This document shows positions 1 to 5,732 of a DNA stretch of 5,732 nt, in pieces. Numbering within the stretch: the first letter of the stretch is position 1; every line of letters begins with the position of its first letter. The translations under genes were made by a program, and so were the position numbers. Source of the stretch: Ruminococcus sp. (GTDB lineage Bacteria; Bacillota; Clostridia; Lachnospirales; Lachnospiraceae). The notes under the pieces were generated by a model that was not told the origin of the DNA, made no database searches, and saw nothing but the letters and a program-made list of their open reading frames with translations. Location of the stretch: assembly GCA_020024635.1 (NCBI GenBank), contig JAHHTL010000063.1:1-5732 (forward strand), given 5' to 3'.

Positions 1-698
1 GCACCCTCTTTGATGAATTTTACAGATGCTGCTGGCATCAAAAATGCACAAGATCCCATCATGATCGGGAATGCTACATCTACAGACATTCCAAGTAAGC
101 AAACCACAACCATACAAGGATTATAAAGTCCTACCCCTGCCGTCATTAACGCCCCTAAAATAAAGTTGATCACTCCGGCAATCACTAATTTACCTGGCGT
201 AAGTCCAATAGCGTCTCCGCCAACTGGCATCAATCCTAAAAGTCCTGCAAGCATTACGACTGCTGTAATAGACAGCGCAATTCCCATCACAACACGAATG
301 TGATTTTCGGATAATTTTGCAACAATCCCCGCTCCCAAAATTGCTCCAAACATCGCTGCTGCTAACATAACAACCAACGTTACAGGTTCTACTTTAACAA
401 CAGTCGTAAAAATAAGAGCCTGAATCAATACCGGAATGGTATTGGCTGCATTCATAGTCCCTGGGATCAGCTGATCTCTAGTTTGTTTGAACGCCTTCAA
501 AAGCGCTGTCTGTGGTGCAAATGCTCCGATTCCAAGTGGATCAAAGAAGTTAACGACAGCACTGATCAAACCAGCTTTCCACCATGTAACATCTGTTTCC
601 AATTCTTCTTTATGCTTAATTACATCACAAATAAAATACACTGTATAAGCAACTAAAATAATAATTAATAATCCAATTATAACTTTTGTAATACTCAT
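1..698 (-). CDS. TauE/SafE (TSUP) family membrane permease, 3' end cut off by window edge
   Basis: The frame opens with ATG at 698 and runs open to base 1, giving 232 complete codons without a stop, so the C-terminus is missing. The protein is very hydrophobic: a first membrane segment at about residues 4-24, a short charged stretch (HKEELETD, 29-36), then further hydrophobic segments near 42-62, 84-101, 106-127, 134-158 and 170-203. The stretch FFDPLGIGAFAPQTAL (51-66), followed by DQLIPGTMNAANTIP (75-89), is typical of the TauE/SafE family, usually annotated as sulfite exporters or anion permeases. A TGA at 723-725 in this frame and no other usual start before 698 fix the start; the ribosome site (GATAGAG) is weak. 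It begins 28 bases after proC with no terminator between, so it is probably the last visible gene of the hydroxyproline operon. Its substrate is unknown. Family members move small sulfur-containing or carboxylated anions; uptake or release of hydroxyproline or a related compound is only an inference from position. Confidence 0.85.
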   Translation of the reverse strand, partial: MSITKVIIGLLIIILVAYTVYFICDVIKHKEELETDVTWWKAGLISAVVNFFDPLGIGAFAPQTALLKAFKQTRDQLIPGTMNAANTIPVLIQALIFTTVVKVEPVTLVVMLAAAMFGAILGAGIVAKLSENHIRVVMGIALSITAVVMLAGLLGLMPVGGDAIGLTPGKLVIAGVINFILGALMTAGVGLYNPCMVVVCLLGMSVDVAFPIMMGSCAFLMPAASVKFIKEG

Positions 699-726
699 AA
701 TCTCTATCGCTTTTGTGCCCTTTCAT

Positions 727-1533
727 TTATTTTGACATATCCCGTGATTTATCCGCACATGCTTTCATGGCCTTCATAACACTGCTTCGGAATCCCGTTT
801 CTTCTAATTTCTCAACAGCTGCAATTGTTGTTCCTCCCGGAGAGCACACCATATCTTTCAATTCTCCTGGATGTTTTCCTGTCTGTAACACCATCTGTGC
901 AGCTCCAAGTACTGCCTGTGCAGCAAATTTGTATGCCTGCGGTCTTGCCATTCCTTCTAACACCGCTGCATCTGCCATTGCTTCAATAAACATATATACA
1001 TACGCCGGGCTTGAACCACTGACTGCTGTAACCGCATCCATTAAAGGTTCTGCTACAACTTCGCTTTTTCCAAAACTGTTAAAGATTGCAACAATATCAT
1101 CAATCTCTTCCTGAGTCATGTTTTTACTTGGAGCAATTGCTGCCATTCCTTCTCCAACCAATGCTGGAGTATTTGGCATTGCTTTGGCAACCTTTAACTC
1201 TTTTCCAAAAAGCTCTTTAACAGCATCGCTTGACTGACCTGCTGCAATCACAACGATGATAACATCATCCTTAACAACGTCTTTGATTCCACTTATTACA
1301 ACTGGATAGAATTGTGGTTTTACACTAAGCACGATGACATCACATGTGGATGCAACAACTGTATTATCCGTTGTTGTATTCACACCATATTTTTCTTTCA
1401 CCTTTTCCAAACTTTTTTCGCTAATGTCAGAAACATAGATTTCTTCTTTTGCTACTAAATTTGCGCGGATAATACCCCCAATCATGGCGCCGCCCATATT
1501 TCCACTACCAATAAATCCTATTTTACGATTCAT
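727..1533 (-). CDS. proC: Pyrroline-5-carboxylate reductase
   Basis: Cytoplasmic enzyme that reduces 1-pyrroline-5-carboxylate to L-proline with NAD(P)H (EC 1.5.1.2). The 268 residues match the usual family length, so the gene is complete. The N-terminal Rossmann fold has the dinucleotide motif GSGNMG at 9-14 after a beta strand (KIGFI, 4-8). MPNTP lies at 119-123. The C-terminal dimerisation and substrate domain carries VSGSSPAY (171-178) and SPGGTT (231-236), the ProC signature regions. The ATG at 1533 has a good ribosome site (GAAGGAG, 1541-1547) that starts directly after the hypD stop codon, leaving only 14 bases between the genes. Placed after the hydroxyproline dehydratase, it should consume the product of HypD and so complete conversion of hydroxyproline to proline. 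It may be a dedicated catabolic copy beside a biosynthetic proC elsewhere; the window cannot show this. Confidence 0.96.
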   Translation of the reverse strand: MNRKIGFIGSGNMGGAMIGGIIRANLVAKEEIYVSDISEKSLEKVKEKYGVNTTTDNTVVASTCDVIVLSVKPQFYPVVISGIKDVVKDDVIIVVIAAGQSSDAVKELFGKELKVAKAMPNTPALVGEGMAAIAPSKNMTQEEIDDIVAIFNSFGKSEVVAEPLMDAVTAVSGSSPAYVYMFIEAMADAAVLEGMARPQAYKFAAQAVLGAAQMVLQTGKHPGELKDMVCSPGGTTIAAVEKLEETGFRSSVMKAMKACADKSRDMSK

Positions 1534-1547
1534 ATGAATTCTCCTTC

Positions 1548-3929
1548 TTATTCAAAACTTTGTTCTGTACGATTAATAATTTCATCTTGTAATTCTTTAC
1601 TTAAATTACGGAAGTGATCGGAATATCCGGCAACCCGAACAATTAAGTCCCTGTAATCTTCCGGATGTTGCTGTGCATTGATCAAAGTCTGACGATCAAT
1701 TACATTAAATTGAATATGATGTCCATCCATGTTGAAGTAAGAACGAACCAAATCCGCCATGTGGGTCAATCCATCTTCTCCGGCAACAACCTGTGGAGTA
1801 AATTTCTGATTTAACAAGGTACCACCTGTTGACAAGTGATCCATCTTACTACAAGAACGAATCACTGCTGTTGGTCCATTTACGTCAGCTGATTTTTCTG
1901 GTGAGATTCCTTCCGAAACTGGTTTATGCGCTTTACGCCCATTTGCACTTGCAAGCATAACTTCTCCAAAATAAACATGACAAGTGGTAGGTAACATATT
2001 GATACGCCACTGTCCATTACGCATATTGGGACGTCCTGTAATTGTTTCTTGATAATACCGAAAAACGCTCTTCATCACTTCATCTGCGTAGTCATCATCA
2101 TTTCCGTATTTTGGAGTTTTTCTAGTTACAAGGTTGTAAATTAATGCATTTTCTTCTCCTTCGAAGTTTGCATCCATAGCTCTCATTAATTCTTCCATTG
2201 TAAAACGTTTCTTATCGAAGACATTGTATTTAATAGCAGCAAGTGAGTCTGTGATTGTTCCAATTCCAACCCCTTGTAAGTAGTTTGTATTGTAGCGAGC
2301 GCCACCCGCATTGTAATCTTTACCAGAACGAATACAGTCATCTGTAATAATGGATAAGAATGGAGCCGGCATATATTTTGCGTAGATTCGAGTAATCATG
2401 TTACTTCCTTTTACTTTAATATCTGCAAAATATGCGATCTGTTTTTTGTAAGCTTCGAATAATTCCTCATAAGATTTAAAATCTGTTGCCTGTCCTAAGT
2501 GAAGACCTAACTGCTTCTTTGCAACTGGATCAAATCCATCATGTAACGTAATTTCTAAAATCTTTGGAAGATTGAAATACCCTTGCAAAATGTAAGCTTC
2601 CCGTCCAAATGCACCAACTTCTACACATCCACTTGTTCCTCCACGACGGGCATCCTCAATGGATTTTCCTGCATTTAATAATTCCTGAATAATTGCTTCT
2701 GTATTGTAGAATGCTGGTTGTCCCCATCCTTTACGTGAAATTTCACATGCACGTTTTAAGAATTTTGTAGGTGTCTTTCTTGAAATCTGAACGTTACTAG
2801 ATGGCTGTAATAACTTCATTTCATCCATTGTATCTAAGATTAAGTAAGACACTTCGTTCACTCCGTCTTCACCATCTTTTGTAATTCCACCTGTGTTAAT
2901 GTTTGCAAAGTCTGTGTAGGTACTTGATTCTTTTAATGTGATTCCTACCTTAGGTGGGGCTGGCTGGTTATTAAATTTCACCCATAAGCACTCTAACAAT
3001 TCTTTTGCTTTTGTTTCATCCAAACGTCCCTCTTTACAATCTTTGCGATAAAATGGAATTAAATGCTGATCCAAGCGTCCCGGTGAATAGGCATCCCATG
3101 GGTTTAATTCCGTTGTAACCCCCAAGTGAACAAACCAGTACATCTGTAATGCCTGCCAATATGTTTCTGGCTTATGGGCTGGAACTACATCACAATTTGC
3201 GGCAATCTGCAACAATTCTGCTTTACGAACTTCATCTGTTTCTTTTTCAGCCATTTCACGCGCTAATTTTGCATAACGCTCTCCCAATATCATGATGGCA
3301 TCACACATAATACGCATTCCTTTTAACTCATCACGTTTTTCAAGAGCCTCTTCATCATTTAAATAATCAATCTTTTCCAGCGCTTCATCGATATCTGCCT
3401 GATAATCTAAAAATCCTTTTGCGTAAATCTTTTCAGAACCAACTGTATGTCCCGGTCCTCGCTGTTCCATAAACTCAGTGAAGATTCCTGCTTCGTAACA
3501 ATCACGCCATTCTTGTGTCATAGAGTTGATGATTTTGTTACGAATCGAACGTTTCTCCCAGAATGGAATAATGGTCTCTTCCTGATTCTTTAAATCCTCT
3601 TCACTGACCTTAAAACTGATTAAGTCACGGTCGTTCATAATGTGCATATCTTCTAATGTATGGCAGCATAACTCTGGAAATGTTGGAGTTGACTGAGGGC
3701 CGGCCCCTTTGTCCCCGACAATTAATTCTCCCTCTTCAATTGTAATTGTTTTTCTTGAGAAAATCTCTTTCATAGATAAGGCACGTAATTCAGGGATAGA
3801 TACCTCACCCTCGTATTTTTTGTACGCCTCTGTCATCAACATTGCACGCTCCATAAAAATACGTGGTTTTGTGCTTTCACTTTGCTGACGTAACTTCTTG
3901 ATTCGGTCATTCATTCCTCTTAGTTCCAT
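1548..3929 (-). CDS. hypD: trans-4-hydroxy-L-proline dehydratase (glycyl radical enzyme)
   Basis: Oxygen-sensitive cytoplasmic enzyme that removes water from trans-4-hydroxy-L-proline to give (S)-1-pyrroline-5-carboxylate (EC 4.2.1.172). At 793 residues it is full length for the PFL-like family. An N-terminal PFL domain covers most of the protein; the catalytic loop is GTSGCVEVGA (431-440), with thiyl Cys435 and base Glu437. The C-terminal glycyl radical motif is RVAGYSDHF (765-773), with radical Gly768. Recalled active-site residues of the characterised Clostridioides difficile HypD (F152, H160, D278, S334, F340, C434, E436, Y450) all fall on identical residues here at +1: F153, H161, D279, S335, F341, C435, E437, Y451. 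That argues strongly against pyruvate formate-lyase, choline lyase or diol dehydratase. The same offset supports the ATG at 3929 over the in-frame ATG at 3914, as does the ribosome site AGGAGG at 3937-3942. It follows hypE by 3 bases and precedes proC by 14. Confidence 0.96.
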   Translation of the reverse strand: MELRGMNDRIKKLRQQSESTKPRIFMERAMLMTEAYKKYEGEVSIPELRALSMKEIFSRKTITIEEGELIVGDKGAGPQSTPTFPELCCHTLEDMHIMNDRDLISFKVSEEDLKNQEETIIPFWEKRSIRNKIINSMTQEWRDCYEAGIFTEFMEQRGPGHTVGSEKIYAKGFLDYQADIDEALEKIDYLNDEEALEKRDELKGMRIMCDAIMILGERYAKLAREMAEKETDEVRKAELLQIAANCDVVPAHKPETYWQALQMYWFVHLGVTTELNPWDAYSPGRLDQHLIPFYRKDCKEGRLDETKAKELLECLWVKFNNQPAPPKVGITLKESSTYTDFANINTGGITKDGEDGVNEVSYLILDTMDEMKLLQPSSNVQISRKTPTKFLKRACEISRKGWGQPAFYNTEAIIQELLNAGKSIEDARRGGTSGCVEVGAFGREAYILQGYFNLPKILEITLHDGFDPVAKKQLGLHLGQATDFKSYEELFEAYKKQIAYFADIKVKGSNMITRIYAKYMPAPFLSIITDDCIRSGKDYNAGGARYNTNYLQGVGIGTITDSLAAIKYNVFDKKRFTMEELMRAMDANFEGEENALIYNLVTRKTPKYGNDDDYADEVMKSVFRYYQETITGRPNMRNGQWRINMLPTTCHVYFGEVMLASANGRKAHKPVSEGISPEKSADVNGPTAVIRSCSKMDHLSTGGTLLNQKFTPQVVAGEDGLTHMADLVRSYFNMDGHHIQFNVIDRQTLINAQQHPEDYRDLIVRVAGYSDHFRNLSKELQDEIINRTEQSFE

Positions 3930-3932
3930 TTT

Positions 3933-4847
3933 TTATCCTCCTATTTTTACTTGCTTAAATCCGTTCTTTAGGAACAGTTGCTTTAATGCTTCCATATGTT
4001 CCTCACTTGGTACCTGCAAATCTTGTGCGAAATATGGACGATTTAATTTATCATATTTACTGCTGCCGGTACTGTGATAGGGTAAAAGATTTACCTTCAC
4101 AATTCCAATTTTCTCTTTTAAATATTCGATCATGTCTGTGATTGACTTTTCATCACTATTAACAGGCTCAACTACCGGAATTCGAATATTGATATTCGCT
4201 CCTCGGCGGGCAATGAATTCCAAATTGCTTAAAATCTTTGCATTGGATTTTCCCATGTACTTTTGGTGAACTTCATCATCCATTGTTTTGATATCATATA
4301 AAAATGTGTCCACATATGGTAACAGACGTTCATAATTTTTTTCTGGAGCGTAACCGCAAGTATCAATTGCAATGTTAAATCCTTTTTTATGAAGCTGCTT
4401 ACACAGTTCTTCTAAATATTCCATATTCTGACTCATGACCTCACCACCAGATAAGGTTACTCCACCACCAGACTGCTCATAAAACATCTGATCTTGTTCA
4501 CAAATCTTTACCAATTCTTCAATCTCATATGTCTTTCCGACCTTTTCTCTTGCGTTTTGTAAGCAGTAATCAAAACAATCTCCGCACAATACACATTCCT
4601 TTAAATCCGTCACTGCTTTTCCTTCTTCGCTAATGGTAATCGCATCGTGTGTACAGGCTTTTGCACAATATCCACATCCTGTACATTTTTCTCGATCAAA
4701 CATGAACTCCGGAAAATAATTCTGGCTTTCCGGATTATGACACCACCAGCAACTTAATTGACACCCTTTAAAAAATATTGTAGTTCGGATGCCATCCCCA
4801 TCATGAACCGAATATTTTTGAATGTTAATCACATTTGGGTAATTCAT
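3933..4847 (-). CDS. hypE: HypD-activating enzyme, radical SAM glycyl radical activase
   Basis: Activase that cleaves S-adenosylmethionine reductively and abstracts hydrogen from the radical glycine of HypD (EC 1.97.1.-). The 304 residues contain the radical SAM cysteines C29, C33 and C36 in KGCQLSCWWC (27-36), the CX3CX2C motif whose [4Fe-4S] cluster binds SAM. An inserted ferredoxin-like domain has two further four-cysteine sets: C55, C58, C61, C65 and C85, C88, C91, C95. This insert is normal for activases of dehydratase and lyase-type glycyl radical enzymes and is absent from the short pyruvate formate-lyase activases. GGGVTLSGGE (127-136) is the conserved SAM-contact loop; DTCGY (162-166) and YDIK (184-187) are also family motifs. 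The ATG at 4847 is preceded by AGGAAG (4854-4859) at a spacing of 6. It is the first gene of the operon and sits 3 bases from hypD, so its partner is not in doubt. The gene is intact. Confidence 0.95.
   Translation of the reverse strand: MNYPNVINIQKYSVHDGDGIRTTIFFKGCQLSCWWCHNPESQNYFPEFMFDREKCTGCGYCAKACTHDAITISEEGKAVTDLKECVLCGDCFDYCLQNAREKVGKTYEIEELVKICEQDQMFYEQSGGGVTLSGGEVMSQNMEYLEELCKQLHKKGFNIAIDTCGYAPEKNYERLLPYVDTFLYDIKTMDDEVHQKYMGKSNAKILSNLEFIARRGANINIRIPVVEPVNSDEKSITDMIEYLKEKIGIVKVNLLPYHSTGSSKYDKLNRPYFAQDLQVPSEEHMEALKQLFLKNGFKQVKIGG
3935..3942 (-). promoter_or_regulatory. Ribosome binding site of hypD, inside the end of hypE
   Basis: On the minus strand the sequence AGGAGG (3942 to 3937) lies 7 bases before the hypD ATG. 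It is formed by the last two glycine codons of hypE (GGA GGA), which are followed by the TAA stop at 3933-3935. The overlap suggests that ribosomes finishing hypE help start hypD, and it fixes the hypD start at 3929. Confidence 0.85.
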
Positions 4848-4884
4848 AATAAACTTCCTTTCGCTTATTTCTCTTTCTATTTTA

Positions 4885-4912
4885 ATTATATATCACTTTG
4901 TTAAAAAATCAA
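4885..4912 (-). promoter_or_regulatory. Sigma-A-type promoter of the hypE-hypD-proC operon
   Basis: On the minus strand a perfect -10 box TATAAT (4885-4890) lies 16 bases downstream of TTGATT (4907-4912), which matches four of six -35 positions. Transcription should start near 4878, giving a leader of about 30 bases that includes the hypE ribosome site. The promoter is separated from the regulator gene by a terminator, so the operon has its own start. The near-consensus -10 with an imperfect -35 and short spacer would suit control by a bound protein; that part is inference. Confidence 0.75.
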
Positions 4913-4916
4913 CACT

Positions 4917-4949
4917 TTTTTACTTAAAATATGTGCATTTTTACTTAAA
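4917..4949 (-). repeat. Paired 12-base direct repeats upstream of the operon promoter, candidate operator
   Basis: Two identical copies of TTTAAGTAAAAA (minus strand) lie at 4938-4949 and 4917-4928. Their starts are 21 bases apart, about two helical turns, so a protein could bind both on one face of the DNA. The nearer copy ends 4 bases before the -35 box, the position usual for activator sites. No clear third copy is seen between -35 and -10 or in front of the regulator gene. Both copies are AT-rich, so chance similarity in AT-rich DNA remains possible. Confidence 0.5.
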
Positions 4950-4986
4950 TATTACATTTCCAATTTATCCTCATGTGATTTTTCAT

Positions 4987-5031
4987 AAAAAAAGAATAAC
5001 ATCACAGCATTTCATAAACGTGAGGTTATTC
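4987..5031 (-). terminator. Rho-independent terminator after the XRE-cupin regulator gene
   Basis: The minus strand forms a hairpin in which GAATAAC (5025-5031) pairs with GTTATTC (4994-5000). After one mismatch (5024/5001), TCAC (5020-5023) pairs with GTGA (5002-5005), closing a 14-base loop. Seven T residues follow (4987-4993). It begins 25 bases beyond the regulator's stop codon, so it ends that transcript before the hypE promoter. The opposite strand has only a broken T-rich tail, so the main direction is minus. Confidence 0.85.
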
Positions 5032-5055
5032 CTTCTTTTCTAATTTTATTATGTG

Positions 5056-5625
5056 TTACTCCAAATCATCTTTCGTGTGATTGGGTGTATTTATGGAAAT
5101 CAATCGAACAAGCTTATTTGTCTGATTGCTCCAATTATGTTTTTTAGTGGATGGGTAATGGGCACAATCTCCCGGATATAAGTCAAAGATTTCGTCTTCT
5201 AATTTTAAAGTTAAGATTCCTTCAATGACATAAACAATTTCTTCCCCTTCATGCTTATACGTCTCTGTTTCTTCCGTATTTTTCTGTGGTCGCAGCTCAA
5301 CAAATCTAGGAAGCATTTCAGAATAATCACTAATATTTGTCATACAATATTCAATAATTGATTGTCCTTCCATTCTAATGATTTCTCGTTCATAAGATCT
5401 GACAATGCTTTTTGTACAACAAGATGGCATACTTAACAATTTTTGAACATCCAGATCTAACACCTCCCCTATTTTCTTAATTGTGTCATTTGCAAAAGAA
5501 GTCAGCCCTCTTTCCAATTGGGATAAATACCCGATAGACAAATCCGTTTGCTCTGCTACATCTTTTAAAGTCATTTTTTTCTTGATTCGAGTTTCTTTTA
5601 TTATCTCTCCTATGTTATTTCCCAT
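5056..5625 (-). CDS. XRE-family transcriptional regulator with C-terminal cupin sensor domain
   Basis: The 189-residue protein has the standard two-domain form of XRE-cupin regulators. An N-terminal helix-turn-helix occupies about residues 5-65, with the core MTLKDVAEQTDLSIGYLSQ (18-36) and LERG (37-40). A linker follows, then a cupin beta barrel at about 105-182. Cupin motif 1 is HEGEEIVYVIEG (125-136); motif 2 includes PGDCAHYPS (151-159) and HNWSN (163-167), leaving H125, E129 and H163 as possible metal or ligand contacts. Relatives usually sense a small metabolite through the cupin. Lying just upstream of the hydroxyproline operon in the same direction, it probably controls it, perhaps through the repeats at 4917-4949; the ligand is unknown. 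Adjacent cysteines C69 and C70 in the linker are noteworthy. ATG 5625 follows a GAGGGGG ribosome site (5637-5643) at a long spacing of 11. No convincing promoter is seen in 5626-5675. Confidence 0.9.
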   Translation of the reverse strand: MGNNIGEIIKETRIKKKMTLKDVAEQTDLSIGYLSQLERGLTSFANDTIKKIGEVLDLDVQKLLSMPSCCTKSIVRSYEREIIRMEGQSIIEYCMTNISDYSEMLPRFVELRPQKNTEETETYKHEGEEIVYVIEGILTLKLEDEIFDLYPGDCAHYPSTKKHNWSNQTNKLVRLISINTPNHTKDDLE

Positions 5626-5675
5626 TTCTATATTCGCCCCCTCTGAATATTTTTTTGAAATAGACTTTATTTATG

Positions 5676-5702
5676 AAAAAAAACGATACCCTAAGGTACC
5701 GT
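5676..5702 (-). terminator. Rho-independent terminator of an upstream gene outside the window
   Basis: On the minus strand ACGGTACC (5695-5702) pairs with GGTATCGT (5683-5690) around a 4-base TTAG loop, and a run of seven T follows (5676-5682). One pair is G-U in the minus-strand RNA but would be an A/C mismatch in plus-strand RNA, which shows the working direction. It most likely ends a minus-strand gene beyond 5732. If the regulator's promoter lies beyond the window edge, the hairpin would instead sit in that gene's leader as an attenuator. Confidence 0.8.
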
Positions 5703-5732
5703 CTACATTCATCCTATATACATACCTTCAAA

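Noticed and set aside
699..726. Possible terminator or promoter between proC and the permease gene
   Set aside because: The 28 bases hold no hairpin, T-run or paired -35/-10 boxes.
713..1114. Open reading frame of 133 codons on the plus strand
   Set aside because: It lies opposite proC, has no ribosome site of note and its translation resembles no protein; it is a shadow of the real gene.
3912..3914. Alternative downstream start of hypD at the second methionine (MNDR)
   Set aside because: The AGGAGG site is 7 bases before the ATG at 3929, but 22 bases before this one, and the residue numbering fits HypD when counted from 3929.
1548..3929. Reading the large enzyme as pyruvate formate-lyase, choline trimethylamine-lyase or glycerol/propanediol dehydratase
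   Set aside because: Pyruvate formate-lyase has two adjacent catalytic cysteines, while this protein has a single Cys435 in GCVE. The HypD-specific residues are all present and the neighbour is proC. No microcompartment, choline or diol genes are visible.
4894..4918. CACTTT repeated at 4894 and 4913 around the -35 box
   Set aside because: Six bases in AT-rich DNA at a 19-base spacing is too short to separate from chance.
4970..5005. TGTGA and TCACA segments resembling halves of a CRP-type site
   Set aside because: The halves are too far apart for one site, and the TCACA half belongs to the terminator stem.

Overview
The window is a compact, entirely minus-strand catabolic locus from a low-GC, strictly anaerobic Firmicute, most likely a gut Clostridia member. 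This rests on AT-rich DNA, AGGAGG-type ribosome binding sites, an oxygen-sensitive glycyl radical enzyme and clostridial-type protein sequences. The exact genus cannot be told from the sequence.

Layout in the direction of transcription (high to low coordinates): (1) 5676-5702, a Rho-independent terminator that ends an unseen upstream gene. (2) 5056-5625, a transcriptional regulator with an N-terminal XRE helix-turn-helix and a C-terminal cupin. (3) 4848-5055, a 208-base intergenic region holding the regulator's terminator, two identical 12-base direct repeats 21 bp apart, and a strong sigma-A-type promoter. (4) 3933-4847, hypE, the radical SAM activase. (5) 1548-3929, hypD, the glycyl radical trans-4-hydroxy-L-proline dehydratase. 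(6) 727-1533, proC, pyrroline-5-carboxylate reductase. (7) 1-698, the 5' part of a TauE/SafE (TSUP) family membrane permease cut by the window edge. Gaps between genes 4-7 are 3, 14 and 28 bases with no terminator, so they look like one operon.

How the genes work together: HypE uses S-adenosylmethionine and an Fe-S cluster to put a radical on the C-terminal glycine of HypD. HypD dehydrates trans-4-hydroxy-L-proline, which is abundant in collagen, to 1-pyrroline-5-carboxylate. ProC reduces that to L-proline for protein synthesis or for use as a Stickland electron acceptor. The permease may move the substrate or a related compound, and the XRE-cupin protein is the obvious candidate regulator; both roles are inferences from position.

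The core enzymology is a known gut pathway, not a new system. The less described parts are the TSUP permease at the operon's end and the regulator with its paired repeats just upstream of the -35 box.
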